Shown: one piece after another, positions 40,459-51,017 of the stretch
How the letters are laid out: each line of letters opens with the position of its first letter
How positions within the stretch are numbered: the first letter of the stretch is position 1
Origin: Planctomycetota bacterium
GTDB taxonomy: Bacteria > Planctomycetota > PUPC01 > JACPCR01
Assembly: GCA_027625095.1 (NCBI GenBank)
Contig: JAQBXN010000014.1
Location: 1-64,000 of the forward strand
Reading direction: 5' to 3'
Length of the DNA stretch: 64,000 nt
Notes under the pieces: model-generated
What the model saw: only the letters and a program-made list of their open reading frames with translations
What the model was told of the DNA's origin: nothing
Databases searched by the model: none
Position numbers and translations under genes: made by a program

Positions 40459-43400
40459 CTAGTTCCCACTCACGCGGGCCAAATCATTTTTGTTTGCTTC
40501 GAACGCCGCCATGAGCGCGTCGTCGCCGCTCAGGCCCTGCTGCTCGGCTACGTTTATCTGTTCGAGCATGCGTTTGTAGTCCTTCGGGAACACCTTGACG
40601 ATTTTATTCACGAATTCGTCCCAATCGGCGAGTATCTGCCAGGCTCGGTCGGACTTCGTGTATTCGGCGTGGTTGTGGATCATCTGTTTGACCTCGGCGA
40701 TGTCTTCTTCAGCTTCCAGCGGGTCAAGGTCAACAGTGTCCTGATTGCACTGTTTTGCAAAACTGCCGTCCTCGTCGAACACGTAGGCTATACCTCCTGA
40801 CATACCGGCGGCGAAGTTGCGGCCGGTCTTGCCGAGGATGACAGCGCGGCCACCGGTCATGTATTCGCAACCGTGGTCGCCGACGCCTTCGACGACGGCG
40901 CGAACGCCGGAATTGCGGACGCAGAAGCGCTCGCCAGCTTTTCCTCGGACGTATGCCTCGCCGCTGGTGGCGCCGTAGAAGGCGACGTTACCGATAATGA
41001 TGTTTTCTTCCGGTTTAAAGGTCGACCCTTCGTCGGGATAGCAGATGACCTTGGAACCGCTCAGGCCTTTGCCGAAGTAATCGTTGGCATCTCCCTCAAG
41101 TTCCAGGGTCAGGCCCGGGGGAGTGAACGCAGCGAAGCTCTGTCCGGCCGAGCCCCGGAAGTGGAAATGGATAGTGTCCTCCGGCAGACCGTGAGGGCCG
41201 AATTTGCGGGTTATCTCGCTGCCGGTGATGGTGCCGACCACGCGGTTGATGTTTCTGATATCGACTGTGGCATGCACCTTTTCTCCGTTCGTGAGGGCGG
41301 GCTGTGCCAGGTCGAGGAGTTGCTGATTGTCGAGAGAGTTTTCCAGTCCGTGGTCCTGCTCGATCTGGCAATAGCGCCCCACATGCGGCGGGGCTTCCGG
41401 GTAATGCAGGATCTTGGAATAATCCAGGCCCTTCGCCTTCCAATGGTCGATGCCTTGGCGCGTGCGAAGCTTGTCGACACGTCCGATCATTTCGTTGATA
41501 GTGCGGAAGCCGAGTTGGGCCATGATTTCACGCATTTCCTGGGCGATCATCGTCAGGAAATTAACGATGTATTCCGGCTTGCCCATGAACTTCTTTCGCA
41601 GTTCCGGATTCTGTGTGGCGACGCCCACCGGGCAGGTATCGAGATGGCAGACACGCATCATGATGCAGCCCATGGCAACGAGGCCGGTGGTGGCAAAGCC
41701 GTATTCGTCCGCACCGAGGATAGCGGCGATGACAACGTCTTTGCCGGTCTTTAGCTGGCCATCGGTCTCGACGATGATGCGGCTGCGGAGGTTGTTCAGC
41801 ACCAGCGTCTGGTGGGTTTCAGCGAGGCCGAGTTCCCATGGCAGCCCTGCGTGTTTGATGCTGGTCTGCGGGGACGCGCCCGTTCCGCCGTCGTGCCCAC
41901 TGATGAGGACCACGTCAGCCTTGCCTTTGGCGACACCGGCGGCGATGGTGCCGACGCCTACTTCCGAGACGAGCTTGACGTTGATGCGTGCATGGTGGTT
42001 GGCGTTCTTCAGATCGTGAATGAGTTGTGCGATGTCTTCGATGGAATAAATGTCGTGGTGCGGCGGCGGCGAGATGAGTCCCACACCCGGCGTTGACAGA
42101 CGCACCTTTGCGATCCATGGATAGACCTTGCGGCCAGGAAGCTCCCCGCCTTCACCGGGCTTTGCGCCCTGGGCCATCTTGATCTGGAGTTCCTTCGCCT
42201 GGGTCAGATATTCGCTCGTCACACCGAAGCGGCCCGAGGCGACCTGCTTGATGGCGCTATTCTTGGAATCACCATTCGGCAGCGGCTGGTAGCGGCGGCG
42301 GTCTTCACCGCCCTCGCCGGTGTTGCTCTTGCCACCAAGCCGGTTCATGGCGATGGCGAGGGTCTCGTGGGCTTCGAGGCTGATCGAGCCGTAGGACATT
42401 GCGCCCGTCTTGAATCGTTTGACGATCACGGCAACGGGCTCGACTTCCTCGATTGGAACGGGCGTACTTTCATCGAACTTGAACTCGAGCAGGCCTCGCA
42501 AGGTCGCCATCTCTGTCGACTGATCGTTAATCTTTGCTGTGTATTGTTTGAAGACTTCGAAGTCGTTCAGGCGAGAAGCCTTTTGCAGAAGGTGAATCGT
42601 CTGAGGATTGAACAGGTGTTTCTCGCCGCCCTTGCGGAATTGATACTGGCCGAGCACTTCGAGGGTGCTGCCATTCGTTTCGCGGTCAGGGAACGCCTTG
42701 CTGTGCTGGCGTTTTGATTCTGCGGCGACCTGTTCGAGGCCGATACCCCCGACCCGGGACGGCGTCCAGGTAAAGTATTTATCGATGAGCTCGGGGCCGA
42801 ATCCGACGTTTTCAAAAATCTGTGCGCCACGGTAAGAGGCGATGGTCGAGATACCCATCTTGGCCATGACCTTGACGATACCTTTTACGCAGGCCTTGAC
42901 GTATCCATAGACGGCGGTGTCATAATCGATGTCTGTGAGCATGCCCTCTTTGATCATGTCGGCGAGGCTTTCGTAGGCCATGTAAGGATTGATTGCCTGC
43001 GCGCCATAACCGACGAGGACGCAGAAGTGATGCACCTCACGGGGCTCGCCGGATTCCAGAACGAGGCCGACACGGGTTCGTGTACCCTCACGAATCAGGT
43101 GATGGTGAAGACCGGCCGTAGCAAGCAGGGCCGGAATGGGCGCATTCTCTCTATCGAAATTGCGGTCGGACAAGATGATGATGTTGGTGCCGTCAGCGAT
43201 GGCCTGGCTGGCCGTGGCAAAAAGATCGTCCAGCGCCTTTTTCAGGCCGTCCCGTCCATCGTTGACCTTGTAAAGGATATCGAGTGTGCTGACGTTGAAC
43301 GAAGAATGATCGACGTGCCTGATCTTCTCGAGTTCCGAGTTCGTGAGGACCGGAATGTCGAGCCGAATCTGGCGGCAGCTTTCAGGCTCGGCTTTGAGGA

Positions 43401-45057
43401 GATTTCGCTCGGGGCCGAGGGTGGTTTCGGTCGACGTTATGAGCTCTTCACGAATGGGGTCGATGGGCGGGTTGGTGACCTGGGCGAAGAGTTGCTTGAA
43501 GTAGTTGTACAGGAGCTGCGGTTTATCAGAGAGGACAGCAAGAGGCGTGTCCGTTCCCATCGAACCGATCGGCTGAATCTGGTTGACCGCCATCGGGCCG
43601 ATGTTGATACGCAGATCTTCGTAGCTGTAACCAAAGGCGAACTGCTGCTTCAACACTTCTTCATGGGAGATCTCCGGCTCTTCGTGCTCAACTTCCGGCA
43701 GGTCGTTAAAGTGCACAAGATGCGCGTCGAGCCATTCCTGGTACGGCGCAGCCTGGGCGTACTTCATTTTGAGCTCTTCGTCTGTAATGATCCGCCCCTC
43801 GGTGGTATCCACGAGGAACATACGGCCAGGCTGCAAGCGGCCCTTGTAGGCTACACGCTCCGGTTCGATATCGAGGACGCCGACTTCCGAGCTCATAATG
43901 ACGTAATCGTCTTTAGTAACGTAATAGCGTGACGGGCGGAGGCCATTGCGGTCGAGGACCGCTCCGACCTTGAAACCGTCGGTGAAGGCTATCGATGCAG
44001 GGCCATCCCATGGCTCCTGGAGGCAGGAGTGGTATTCGTAAAAGGCGTGCTTGTCCGGGTGCATGTCTTTATGTTTTGACCACGGCTCGGGGATCATCAT
44101 CATCATGGCATGCTCAAGGTCACGGCCGGTCAGTGCATAGAACTCCAGCACGTTGTCGAACTTGGCGGAGTCGCTGCCTTCCGGCTGGATGATGGGGAAG
44201 AGCTTCTTGATGTCTTCACCGTACTCTTCGGATGCGAAGAGCGATTGGCGGGCAACCATCCAGTTTTCGTTGCCGCGCAGGGTATTGATTTCGCCGTTGT
44301 GGATCAGATAGCGGAACGGCTGCGAGCGATCCCAACTGGGGAAGGTGTTGGTGCTGAAACGCGAGTGCACCAGGGCCAGTCCGGTCTCCATCATGCTGTC
44401 GCTGAGATCGGGATAAAACGTCCGCACCTGCGCTGGGGTGAGCATACCCTTATAAACGAGGGTCTTATAGGAAAGGCTCGGGATGTAACAGTATTCGCCG
44501 CCGGGCATGCTCTGCAGAGCGGTGGTTATGACTCTTCTCATGACGTAGAGCTTCTGCTCAAATCGCCATGCGGTCGCGATGTCATCACTACGCTTGATGA
44601 AGACCTGCCGCATGAACGGCTCATACTTCTGGGCCGATTCGCCGAGGTCGAGATTATAGGTAGGCACACTGCGCCAACCGATGACGCTGAGGCCTTCGGA
44701 TTCGACCATTTCTTCGAGCTTCTTTTCGCACGCGTGCCGCTGGTCACGATCCCTCGGGAGGTAGATCATGCCGACACCGTAATGGCCCAGCTCCGGGAGG
44801 TCGATATTGAGGCCTTCGGCCACATATCTCAGAAATCTGTCCGGCATCTGCATAAGAATCCCGGCGCCGTCCCCGGTATTGTACTCACACCCGCATCCGC
44901 CTCGGTGATCGAGATTCACCAGCATCTGGAGGGCGTCATCTACGAGCTTGTGGGTCTTCTCGCCACGGAGATGTACGACGAAGCCGATACCGCAAGCATC
45001 GTGTTCATAAGCGGGATCGTAGAGGCCTTGTTTCTTGGGGACGCCTGGCTGGTTCAT
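40459..45057 (-). CDS. gltB: Glutamate synthase large (alpha) subunit
   Basis: A 1532-residue GltB, which makes two glutamates from glutamine and 2-oxoglutarate with GltD. Class-II glutaminase domain with nucleophile Cys22 (EHDACGIGF), exposed after removal of a short propeptide; central domain; FMN domain; 3Fe-4S cluster motif [15 protein letters not shown]; and the C-terminal right-handed beta-helix ([21 protein letters not shown]). The ATG at 45057 is preferred over a codon at 45177, which would add 40 residues unlike GltB. Head of a four-gene transcript, divergent from an Lrp-type regulator. Confidence 0.95.
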   Translation of the reverse strand: MNQPGVPKKQGLYDPAYEHDACGIGFVVHLRGEKTHKLVDDALQMLVNLDHRGGCGCEYNTGDGAGILMQMPDRFLRYVAEGLNIDLPELGHYGVGMIYLPRDRDQRHACEKKLEEMVESEGLSVIGWRSVPTYNLDLGESAQKYEPFMRQVFIKRSDDIATAWRFEQKLYVMRRVITTALQSMPGGEYCYIPSLSYKTLVYKGMLTPAQVRTFYPDLSDSMMETGLALVHSRFSTNTFPSWDRSQPFRYLIHNGEINTLRGNENWMVARQSLFASEEYGEDIKKLFPIIQPEGSDSAKFDNVLEFYALTGRDLEHAMMMMIPEPWSKHKDMHPDKHAFYEYHSCLQEPWDGPASIAFTDGFKVGAVLDRNGLRPSRYYVTKDDYVIMSSEVGVLDIEPERVAYKGRLQPGRMFLVDTTEGRIITDEELKMKYAQAAPYQEWLDAHLVHFNDLPEVEHEEPEISHEEVLKQQFAFGYSYEDLRINIGPMAVNQIQPIGSMGTDTPLAVLSDKPQLLYNYFKQLFAQVTNPPIDPIREELITSTETTLGPERNLLKAEPESCRQIRLDIPVLTNSELEKIRHVDHSSFNVSTLDILYKVNDGRDGLKKALDDLFATASQAIADGTNIIILSDRNFDRENAPIPALLATAGLHHHLIREGTRTRVGLVLESGEPREVHHFCVLVGYGAQAINPYMAYESLADMIKEGMLTDIDYDTAVYGYVKACVKGIVKVMAKMGISTIASYRGAQIFENVGFGPELIDKYFTWTPSRVGGIGLEQVAAESKRQHSKAFPDRETNGSTLEVLGQYQFRKGGEKHLFNPQTIHLLQKASRLNDFEVFKQYTAKINDQSTEMATLRGLLEFKFDESTPVPIEEVEPVAVIVKRFKTGAMSYGSISLEAHETLAIAMNRLGGKSNTGEGGEDRRRYQPLPNGDSKNSAIKQVASGRFGVTSEYLTQAKELQIKMAQGAKPGEGGELPGRKVYPWIAKVRLSTPGVGLISPPPHHDIYSIEDIAQLIHDLKNANHHARINVKLVSEVGVGTIAAGVAKGKADVVLISGHDGGTGASPQTSIKHAGLPWELGLAETHQTLVLNNLRSRIIVETDGQLKTGKDVVIAAILGADEYGFATTGLVAMGCIMMRVCHLDTCPVGVATQNPELRKKFMGKPEYIVNFLTMIAQEMREIMAQLGFRTINEMIGRVDKLRTRQGIDHWKAKGLDYSKILHYPEAPPHVGRYCQIEQDHGLENSLDNQQLLDLAQPALTNGEKVHATVDIRNINRVVGTITGSEITRKFGPHGLPEDTIHFHFRGSAGQSFAAFTPPGLTLELEGDANDYFGKGLSGSKVICYPDEGSTFKPEENIIIGNVAFYGATSGEAYVRGKAGERFCVRNSGVRAVVEGVGDHGCEYMTGGRAVILGKTGRNFAAGMSGGIAYVFDEDGSFAKQCNQDTVDLDPLEAEEDIAEVKQMIHNHAEYTKSDRAWQILADWDEFVNKIVKVFPKDYKRMLEQINVAEQQGLSGDDALMAAFEANKNDLARVSGN

Positions 45058-45313
45058 AGGTAATGATGCCTTGAAAAAATATGTATCGCGAATGATCCCC
45101 ACGTGAACGATACCCGTCGTTCCCCTGTCATTCCGCGAATGTCGGTTTTGGGGATGTCTGCTCAGGCCCGTAACCACTAAAGAGTGGTGAGAGGGGGCCT
45201 GTTCTGCCCGTTAAAGGCCGCGTACAATACGAATAATTACTGAATACGCAAATTGGTTATGACCAAGGGGCGAAATGTTGAGATTTAGCTATAAACCTCC
45301 AGAAGTTTGGCCT

Positions 45314-45327
45314 AAATATGCATATTT
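45314..45327. promoter_or_regulatory. 14-base palindrome, candidate Lrp-type operator
   Basis: AAATATGCATATTT is a perfect palindrome in the AT-rich 296-base region between gltB and the divergent Lrp/AsnC-type gene, 26 bases before the regulator's GTG. Position and symmetry suit an operator for autoregulation and control of gltB, but no binding consensus was tested. The AT-rich TATAAA about 14 bases before the GTG may be part of a promoter. Confidence 0.4.
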
Positions 45328-45353
45328 TAACCACAACACATCTATAAATTGCC

Positions 45354-45929
45354 GTGAAAAAACTCGATGACCAGGAGCGACTGATTCTGAAAGCACTAGT
45401 TCGCAACCCGCGTTACTCAGATAACCGTATCAGCATCCTCACTGGTGTACCGGTAAAAACAGTAAGCAGGAAGCGCGCTCGGTTGGAGGATGAGGGGATT
45501 CTGTCCTACTACGCAGGGTTGAATTTTCAGGCAGATGGACTGGCACGGTTCAACACCCAGCACCTTGTCATCATTCGATTCAAGATCGGGATTACTCTCG
45601 GCCAGATCATGGAAGAGATTCGTAGTGAGCCAAACGTCGCCAATGTGTTCAGTGAGTATATTCGTGATTCCTTCGTGGCCGAGGTTGACGGGCACATCGC
45701 CCTCACGATGGTGATCGAGGGAGAATCAGACAGCGATGTTACCGAGAGCCTTCAGGCCAGGATCATTCCGTCCCTCAGAAAGAATCATGGGCAGGACTCC
45801 ATCGAGGAGTTGAAAACCGTCCGGCTGTTGAGCGCTATTCGCCGGGAGCACAATTATCTGCCGAAGATCAACATGGTGGCCGGAAAGATGAAGGATGATT
45901 GGCCGGATGACGCTCTGTTTGTGGGGTGA
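45354..45929 (+). CDS. Lrp/AsnC-family transcription regulator
   Basis: A 191-residue regulator. Residues 1 to about 60 form an AsnC-type winged helix-turn-helix (LDDQERLILKALVRNPRYSD, then VPVKTVSRKRARLEDEGIL); the rest is a ligand-sensing region less like classical RAM domains. GTG start at 45354. It is divergent from gltB; in E. coli Lrp activates gltBDF, so control of the glt operon is a reasonable inference, with an amino acid as effector. Confidence 0.8.
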   Translation: MKKLDDQERLILKALVRNPRYSDNRISILTGVPVKTVSRKRARLEDEGILSYYAGLNFQADGLARFNTQHLVIIRFKIGITLGQIMEEIRSEPNVANVFSEYIRDSFVAEVDGHIALTMVIEGESDSDVTESLQARIIPSLRKNHGQDSIEELKTVRLLSAIRREHNYLPKINMVAGKMKDDWPDDALFVG

Positions 45930-46072
45930 AACTCCTCCGGTTCGTGGGAGGGAATTCGGCCCGGAAAAATTTCCTGTCCCTGTCCCCTCTTGTTAAGAGC
46001 CCTGGTTGCGGCCGCATGGCTGATGAAGAATGCGGTGCTCCGAACTTATCATCATCCCATTCTTTCAGGGCG

Positions 46073-47251
46073 TTATTTCGCAAATCCCAGATCACTCGAC
46101 ACAGTCGCCCCGCGCTTATCCTTCACCGTGACGAACCAGATGAGCGAGCCCTCCGGCAGTTCGCCAACCTTCACTGAGCCGTCTTCGTAAATGGCCTCCT
46201 TGGTCTTCCACTCCCGCTGCTGATTCGGTTTGGTCTCAGTGGTGTAATTGAGCCAGGCACCAACGATTTCAGTTTCGGTTTTCACGTCGGCAGCCACCCC
46301 ATTGCCCTCCTTTAATCGCACTTCAGGTAATGCAGTAGCCCTCAACAGATGTTGATCGATAAACATCCCGATCTCCGCTGGCGCCCAGCCAGGTTGATGG
46401 CCATGTGGCATCCGCACCGTAATCCGCAGATTTCGGTTCTTTACCAGACTGTAGGTTTTGTGATACTGCTCCATCCAGTAGGCGAAGTCATTGGTCCCGT
46501 TCACAAAGAAGAGCGGCATCTTTGCCTTGCCCACATAATTGGAGGGGTCGAAGAGTCGAACCCACTTGGCCCGCAACTCGGGCGTCATCATTTCAAACTG
46601 CCGATTCCAGGCACTGCCATGATGCAGAAAGCCGCATCCGTAAACTGGCACGGCCGCCTTAAAGCGATGGTCCAGACCGGCAACGATGCACGTCAGATAA
46701 CCTCCCCAACTGATTCCGGTAACCGCAGTGCGATCTGCATCGATTTCTTTGAAGCTGCATATGAGTGAATGAGCCAGGATGACATTCGCTACCGCATGGG
46801 TAGACCAAATCTCATTCAATGGCCCCCCGATGGCATTAAACTTCTCATTGCCGCCCTGGTCCGGGCCCCCGTCCGGCAGACGCTTCTTATCTGCTCCTAT
46901 GCCGGCAAGGTCCATCGCGATAGCCGCGTAGCCGCGTTTCGCCCAGAGCTCGACCCATTCGTGGAATACTGTGCCTCCTCCACCGTGCACCAGCACTACC
47001 GCTGGTAAATTTTTGTCTTTTGTCGTATCGCCTGAAAGAGTCCCGGGGGTCGCGTAGAGGGCGAAGACACTGGTCTGTTTGTGATCACCATACGGCAGGG
47101 ATTTGTAGACCAGCGAGCGAATCTTCCCGGTGGTCTCGATCCATTCAAACTCCGGTGGTTTGTTCAGAGTCTCAAGATCCCAGGGCGGAATCTCTTCACC
47201 GATAAGAGAAACGGCAAACATACAATTGATTACGAAGTGATAAAAACGCAT
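46073..47251 (-). CDS. Secreted alpha/beta-hydrolase (acetyl-xylan-esterase/dienelactone-hydrolase-like)
   Basis: A 392-residue exported hydrolase. After a signal peptide (FVINCMFAVSLIGEE), the oxyanion segment VLVHGGGGTVFHEW, nucleophile elbow TGISWGGYLT (Ser), a late Asp in NGTNDFAYW and His in PHGHQPGW form the expected triad. About 90 C-terminal residues form an extra beta-domain. The ATG at 47251 is preferred over one at 47269. It is divergent from the larger esterase at 47498; both likely remove acyl groups from polysaccharides. Confidence 0.8.
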   Translation of the reverse strand: MRFYHFVINCMFAVSLIGEEIPPWDLETLNKPPEFEWIETTGKIRSLVYKSLPYGDHKQTSVFALYATPGTLSGDTTKDKNLPAVVLVHGGGGTVFHEWVELWAKRGYAAIAMDLAGIGADKKRLPDGGPDQGGNEKFNAIGGPLNEIWSTHAVANVILAHSLICSFKEIDADRTAVTGISWGGYLTCIVAGLDHRFKAAVPVYGCGFLHHGSAWNRQFEMMTPELRAKWVRLFDPSNYVGKAKMPLFFVNGTNDFAYWMEQYHKTYSLVKNRNLRITVRMPHGHQPGWAPAEIGMFIDQHLLRATALPEVRLKEGNGVAADVKTETEIVGAWLNYTTETKPNQQREWKTKEAIYEDGSVKVGELPEGSLIWFVTVKDKRGATVSSDLGFAK

Positions 47252-47348
47252 ATGGCACTCATTCGTCAAAGGGCAAAGATTCTGGCATCAGCATCGCTGG
47301 CGGATTCTAGTGGGCCGTCAATTTCGATTTTGAGCCTCCACATTCTTC

Positions 47349-47415
47349 GTCGTAGTCTTAATCTTTGTCTCTTCTGCTTACCCGGAGGATCTAAACCGAC
47401 AAAGACTAAGACGAA
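47349..47415 (+). repeat. GTC hexamer array with inverted copy
   Basis: Hexamers GTCGTA, GTCTTA, ATCTTT, GTCTCT at 47349-47372, followed after 25 bases by the complementary units GACAAA, GACTAA, GACGAA at 47398-47415. The two arms can pair imperfectly with a six-base bulge. It lies about 85 bases before the start at 47498. Related to the GTC hexamers at 30460-30489. Confidence 0.55.
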
Positions 47416-47497
47416 GAAGCGTTACTGGGTCATTCAATCCAATTCGCACAAAGTGAAAATTGGCCGCTTCTGGTTCCAGGGCAGACATTCTCGTTAT

Positions 47498-50062
47498 ATG
47501 GTTTCAAATAATCCAAAGCTCCCGGTGAGTGGGTGTTCCGTTCTTCTGATTGGATTTCTCTGCATCGCAGGGAATGCTCACTCAGAGCCCGTTCCGGTCA
47601 GTAGCGGTTACCTGCTCCACGAACTGGCTCTCGACTCGCCTCTGATCGAGGCATACGACTATCTCAAGATTCCCAGCAAAGAAAGTGCGCCGACTGCCTT
47701 TACCAACGAGTTGATGAAGCTATTGCATAAGGCGGAGGATTACACGCGGCGAAGACTGCTGGCATCCCTCAAGGTTCAGCTTGATTACAAGTTCTCGTAC
47801 TTTGCCACGGATGACGATGCGAACGTCGACCTCTTTTATGAAAAGCTCCACGCCATCGAGCGCGGAGAAGACCCTTTCGAACATGACATCACCAGCCTGC
47901 GAGGCTACTACGCTGAGAACGATAACTCTTGTCAGCCGTTCAAGGTCTCGACACCCTTTGATTATCGACGCAACAGCCAGAAGAAGTACCCCCTGGTCCT
48001 CACGCTCCATCATCACGGTTGGTCGGACTGGTACCGCCCATTCCAGGGGTATGCCTCGTTCCTGACAGACGCCATCGTCATTGCCCCGCACGGGCGAGGG
48101 AGCTGTGATTATCTCTGGATAGCGGAACAGGACACGCTTGAATGCATCAAGGCCGCAAAGGACGAATTTAATATCGACCCGGATCGCATATACGTCACCG
48201 GTTGGTCAATGGGCGGGACGGGGTCGTTTCATCTACCGGGGCGGTATCCGGACATTTTCGCGGCCAGTTTCCCCAAGGCCGGCAATGCCGACTTTACTGC
48301 ATGGGAAGAGGCATGGAAAGAAGATCGCCAGCGCTCGGATTCACCTCGACTGCCAGAGCGAATGTTCCTGAGGTGGGAAACAGCCCCGGTCACCTTCGCA
48401 GAAAATTTTCTCCACACGCCCATCGCCATCGAGCATGGTGCGATGGATGACATCAATCCGGTAAATCACTCGAAGAGCATGGCCGGACGCTTGAAAGAGC
48501 TTGGTTACAACAAGGTCACATTCAAAGCCGGTGAGGGTGGCCATAGCTGGGGATCGATGTTCAGCGAACGATGGGACTGGATGAAACCCTACAGGCGAAC
48601 GACGCATCCCAAACGGGTACGGCTCAAGATTTCAAAGCTTCGCCACGGAAAGGCGTGGTGGCTGACGATTACTCGGCTTTCTCAACGGATGAAGCTGGCA
48701 GAAATAGATGTGCAGGTGGTCAACAACAAACGCATCGAAATTAAACGCAGCGATAACATCTCTGGCTTCACGCTTGATTTGATACCGGAACTCGATCTGG
48801 ATCCTGAGAAGGTGGAACTCGCCTTCACTCACGGAAAAAAGCCGGTTGAGGTCGCCCTTCCCTCCCCTACCCCGGCCAAAATTTCGGTGCTGCTGAAGAA
48901 CGGCCAGTGGAAGGCAACGACTCCCGAAGACTCAAGCACCAACCCTCAACCTGCTGCCTGGCCTCCTGCCAAGCGCGCCGGCCTTGAAGGGCCCATCGAA
49001 GACGCGGTCATGGATGCTTTTCTGGTCGTCATCGGCAGTACGGGCGATGCCTGGGACAAAAAAATTGTGAAGGGCGAGGCCGAACGATGGATGCGCCAAT
49101 GGCGACGGCGCTATCAGACAGTGCCCAGGGCGAAATTTGATGTAAACGTCACCGGGGAGGACATCGATGCCTTTAATCTGGTCCTGTTCGGTGGGCCGGC
49201 CCACAACCTGATCGTAAGGCGCATAAACGACAGGCTGCCGGTCAGATTCGGTGACGACACTGTGCTGGTCGGCAATACCGAATACACGGGCCAGGGCCTC
49301 GGGCTCAAGTCGATTTATCCCAATCCTGAAAATCCTAATCGCACTGTTGTCGTCTTCGGTGCCGTCGACTGGAAAGGCATGTGGCAAATTTCTCATCGAT
49401 TCGGGACTTGGTTTGACTGGATGCCGCTCGATAACCGCCAGTGGTTTGATTACTGCGTTTTCGATGACCAGACCCAAGGCTTTGAAACTTTTCAGGACGT
49501 TGGCTTTTTCGATGAGGACTGGCGTTTAGAGAATGGCGTAAGCTACAAGGCAATACCAGATTGGCGTGCAAAAACTTCCGCTCGTGAGTATCCAAAATTC
49601 AGAGAGATACCTGCTGAAGGAAATGTGCGACTGTCTGAGCTTTGGCCCGGCCAGATGGACACGGCTCGTGATCCATTCCGAATCAATCGCTCATTCAAGG
49701 GGCTACCACTCTCGATCGGGCATCAACGTCAACCATGGGGATTGGGACAGTGGATCGAATCCGCAGTGACCTACGATCTGGAAGGAAAGTTCCGCCGCTT
49801 CGAAGTAAAAGCAGGCATCGATGCCGAAGGCCAACAAAAGATAAGCGAGGCACGCAAGGAAGTGGAGTTCACCAAATTCGTCATTCAGGGAGATGGCCGT
49901 GAGCTCGATGTCCTCAACTCCGTTCAATTTGGTGACAAGCCATACCTGATGGATGTCGATGTGACAGGCGTAAAGAAACTGACGCTGATGGTACTACGCA
50001 CCTATCCGCAAGGCTGGCTCTACGGCAATATCAGTTGGGGCGAGCCGCTTCTGAGGAGGTGA
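47498..50062 (+). CDS. Secreted alpha/beta-hydrolase with C-terminal NPCBM
   Basis: An 854-residue exported protein with a signal peptide (CSVLLIGFLCIAGNAHS, then EP). Residues about 160-390 form a polyhydroxybutyrate-depolymerase/esterase-like hydrolase: TLHHHGWSDW, nucleophile elbow TGWSMGGTGS, HGAMDDINP and a late His in GEGGHSW. Residues about 700-854 form an NPCBM carbohydrate-binding module (LSIGHQRQPWGLGQWIES, FEVKAGIDAE, FVIQGDGRELD, MDVDVTGVKKL). The ATG at 47498 is chosen as the codon that begins the signal peptide; the frame remains open upstream through repeat sequence. Likely a polysaccharide deacylase. Confidence 0.8.
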   Translation: MVSNNPKLPVSGCSVLLIGFLCIAGNAHSEPVPVSSGYLLHELALDSPLIEAYDYLKIPSKESAPTAFTNELMKLLHKAEDYTRRRLLASLKVQLDYKFSYFATDDDANVDLFYEKLHAIERGEDPFEHDITSLRGYYAENDNSCQPFKVSTPFDYRRNSQKKYPLVLTLHHHGWSDWYRPFQGYASFLTDAIVIAPHGRGSCDYLWIAEQDTLECIKAAKDEFNIDPDRIYVTGWSMGGTGSFHLPGRYPDIFAASFPKAGNADFTAWEEAWKEDRQRSDSPRLPERMFLRWETAPVTFAENFLHTPIAIEHGAMDDINPVNHSKSMAGRLKELGYNKVTFKAGEGGHSWGSMFSERWDWMKPYRRTTHPKRVRLKISKLRHGKAWWLTITRLSQRMKLAEIDVQVVNNKRIEIKRSDNISGFTLDLIPELDLDPEKVELAFTHGKKPVEVALPSPTPAKISVLLKNGQWKATTPEDSSTNPQPAAWPPAKRAGLEGPIEDAVMDAFLVVIGSTGDAWDKKIVKGEAERWMRQWRRRYQTVPRAKFDVNVTGEDIDAFNLVLFGGPAHNLIVRRINDRLPVRFGDDTVLVGNTEYTGQGLGLKSIYPNPENPNRTVVVFGAVDWKGMWQISHRFGTWFDWMPLDNRQWFDYCVFDDQTQGFETFQDVGFFDEDWRLENGVSYKAIPDWRAKTSAREYPKFREIPAEGNVRLSELWPGQMDTARDPFRINRSFKGLPLSIGHQRQPWGLGQWIESAVTYDLEGKFRRFEVKAGIDAEGQQKISEARKEVEFTKFVIQGDGRELDVLNSVQFGDKPYLMDVDVTGVKKLTLMVLRTYPQGWLYGNISWGEPLLRR

Positions 50063-50139
50063 ATTGCTGATTCACCATCCGGAGAAAGTGTCGGCCGCAT
50101 GAACACCGGATTATTCCGCTGACTCCATCCGGCTGAAAG

Positions 50140-50814
50140 TTACTGCTCCTCCTGGTGTTCATCCATCCCGCGAAGTTTCTTTGACAAATCCTGCCCGATG
50201 ACCCCTTGCAGTCCGAACCGCAGACTCGGGTTTCGAATTAGAAAACTTTTCAACTTAGTGATCTCCCACGCGACGTAACGGGTCTCTTCCTCAACAACCA
50301 CGGTCGCGGAGGCAGACTCCCCTGTCAAGAAGGCCATCTCGCCGATAAACGCACCGTCCTTCAGCTCGGCGACCTTTCTGCCTGCGACCTCAACAGAGGC
50401 CCGTCCATGATAAAGGAGGATCATCTGGTTCTGTTCTTCATCCTGTTGGGTCAGCGTCTCGCCAGGCAACACCACCTTCCACTCCGCCAGCCGAATCAAT
50501 TTCATGAACTCCACATGGGAAAACATTGGGAAGATGCTGTGGTATAGCTCTTCTTCGTACTCATTAAACTTGATGCCTTTGCGTTCAGATACGAGGTGGA
50601 TGATGTGGTACACATTCACCGTAATAAAACCAATATTCCAGTAAACCGGAATGAACGTCTCACGGTGAACAAAGAACATGATGAAACTCACGCTGGCGAT
50701 GATGGACAGTGTTCGCAGGAAGAGAATATCTTTGACCACGAAAGAGAACGCAATGAGTGCGTAGGCAACGTGCGCGAGATTGTCTGGAACTATGAAGGAG
50801 AGGAAGAGATCCAT
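50140..50814 (-). CDS. Popeye-like / cyclic-nucleotide-binding membrane protein
   Basis: A 224-residue protein with three N-terminal membrane helices (about residues 1-75) and a cytosolic cyclic-nucleotide-binding-like beta-roll (about 95-205). FMKLIRLAEWKVVLPGETL, LLYHGRASVEVAG and KDGAFIGEMAFLTGE form the roll and hinge region. This layout matches the Popeye-domain proteins known mainly from animals, with short bacterial relatives. The canonical phosphate-binding cassette Arg is not obvious, as in animal POPDC proteins. A heptamer array precedes the ATG at 50814. Role unknown. Confidence 0.7.
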   Translation of the reverse strand: MDLFLSFIVPDNLAHVAYALIAFSFVVKDILFLRTLSIIASVSFIMFFVHRETFIPVYWNIGFITVNVYHIIHLVSERKGIKFNEYEEELYHSIFPMFSHVEFMKLIRLAEWKVVLPGETLTQQDEEQNQMILLYHGRASVEVAGRKVAELKDGAFIGEMAFLTGESASATVVVEEETRYVAWEITKLKSFLIRNPSLRFGLQGVIGQDLSKKLRGMDEHQEEQ

Positions 50815-50815
50815 G

Positions 50816-50843
50816 GGCGTGATGTGTAATTCGTAATATGTAA
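50816..50843 (-). repeat. Heptamer array at the Popeye-like gene start
   Basis: Read on the minus strand: TTACATA, TTACGAA, TTACACA, TCACGCC, then C and the ATG at 50814. All four units keep 7-base phase. Two further units on the opposite orientation (CATTACG twice) lie at 50989-51002 in the same gap. Confidence 0.75.
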
Positions 50844-51017
50844 GTTGCTTCAGGGAAGAACATCGTCGCTTTAATGCTCATTCCTTTGAGGGATGTTGCT
50901 GAGCATATCGAGCATCTCTAAATTGCTGTCTACCAGCCAGTGGAACGTGCGGTCCCGCGTCAAGGCTAAAACGAAACTCAGCGCCAAGCATTACGCATTA
51001 CGTAACTCTTCCCGCCG

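Noticed and set aside
40873-45063. Several long antisense open frames opposite gltB
   Set aside because: All overlap conserved gltB sequence; no motifs or ribosome-binding sites support them.
50660-50881. A 73-codon minus-strand frame over the Popeye leader
   Set aside because: It consists of translated heptamer repeats followed by an off-frame reading of the Popeye-like gene.
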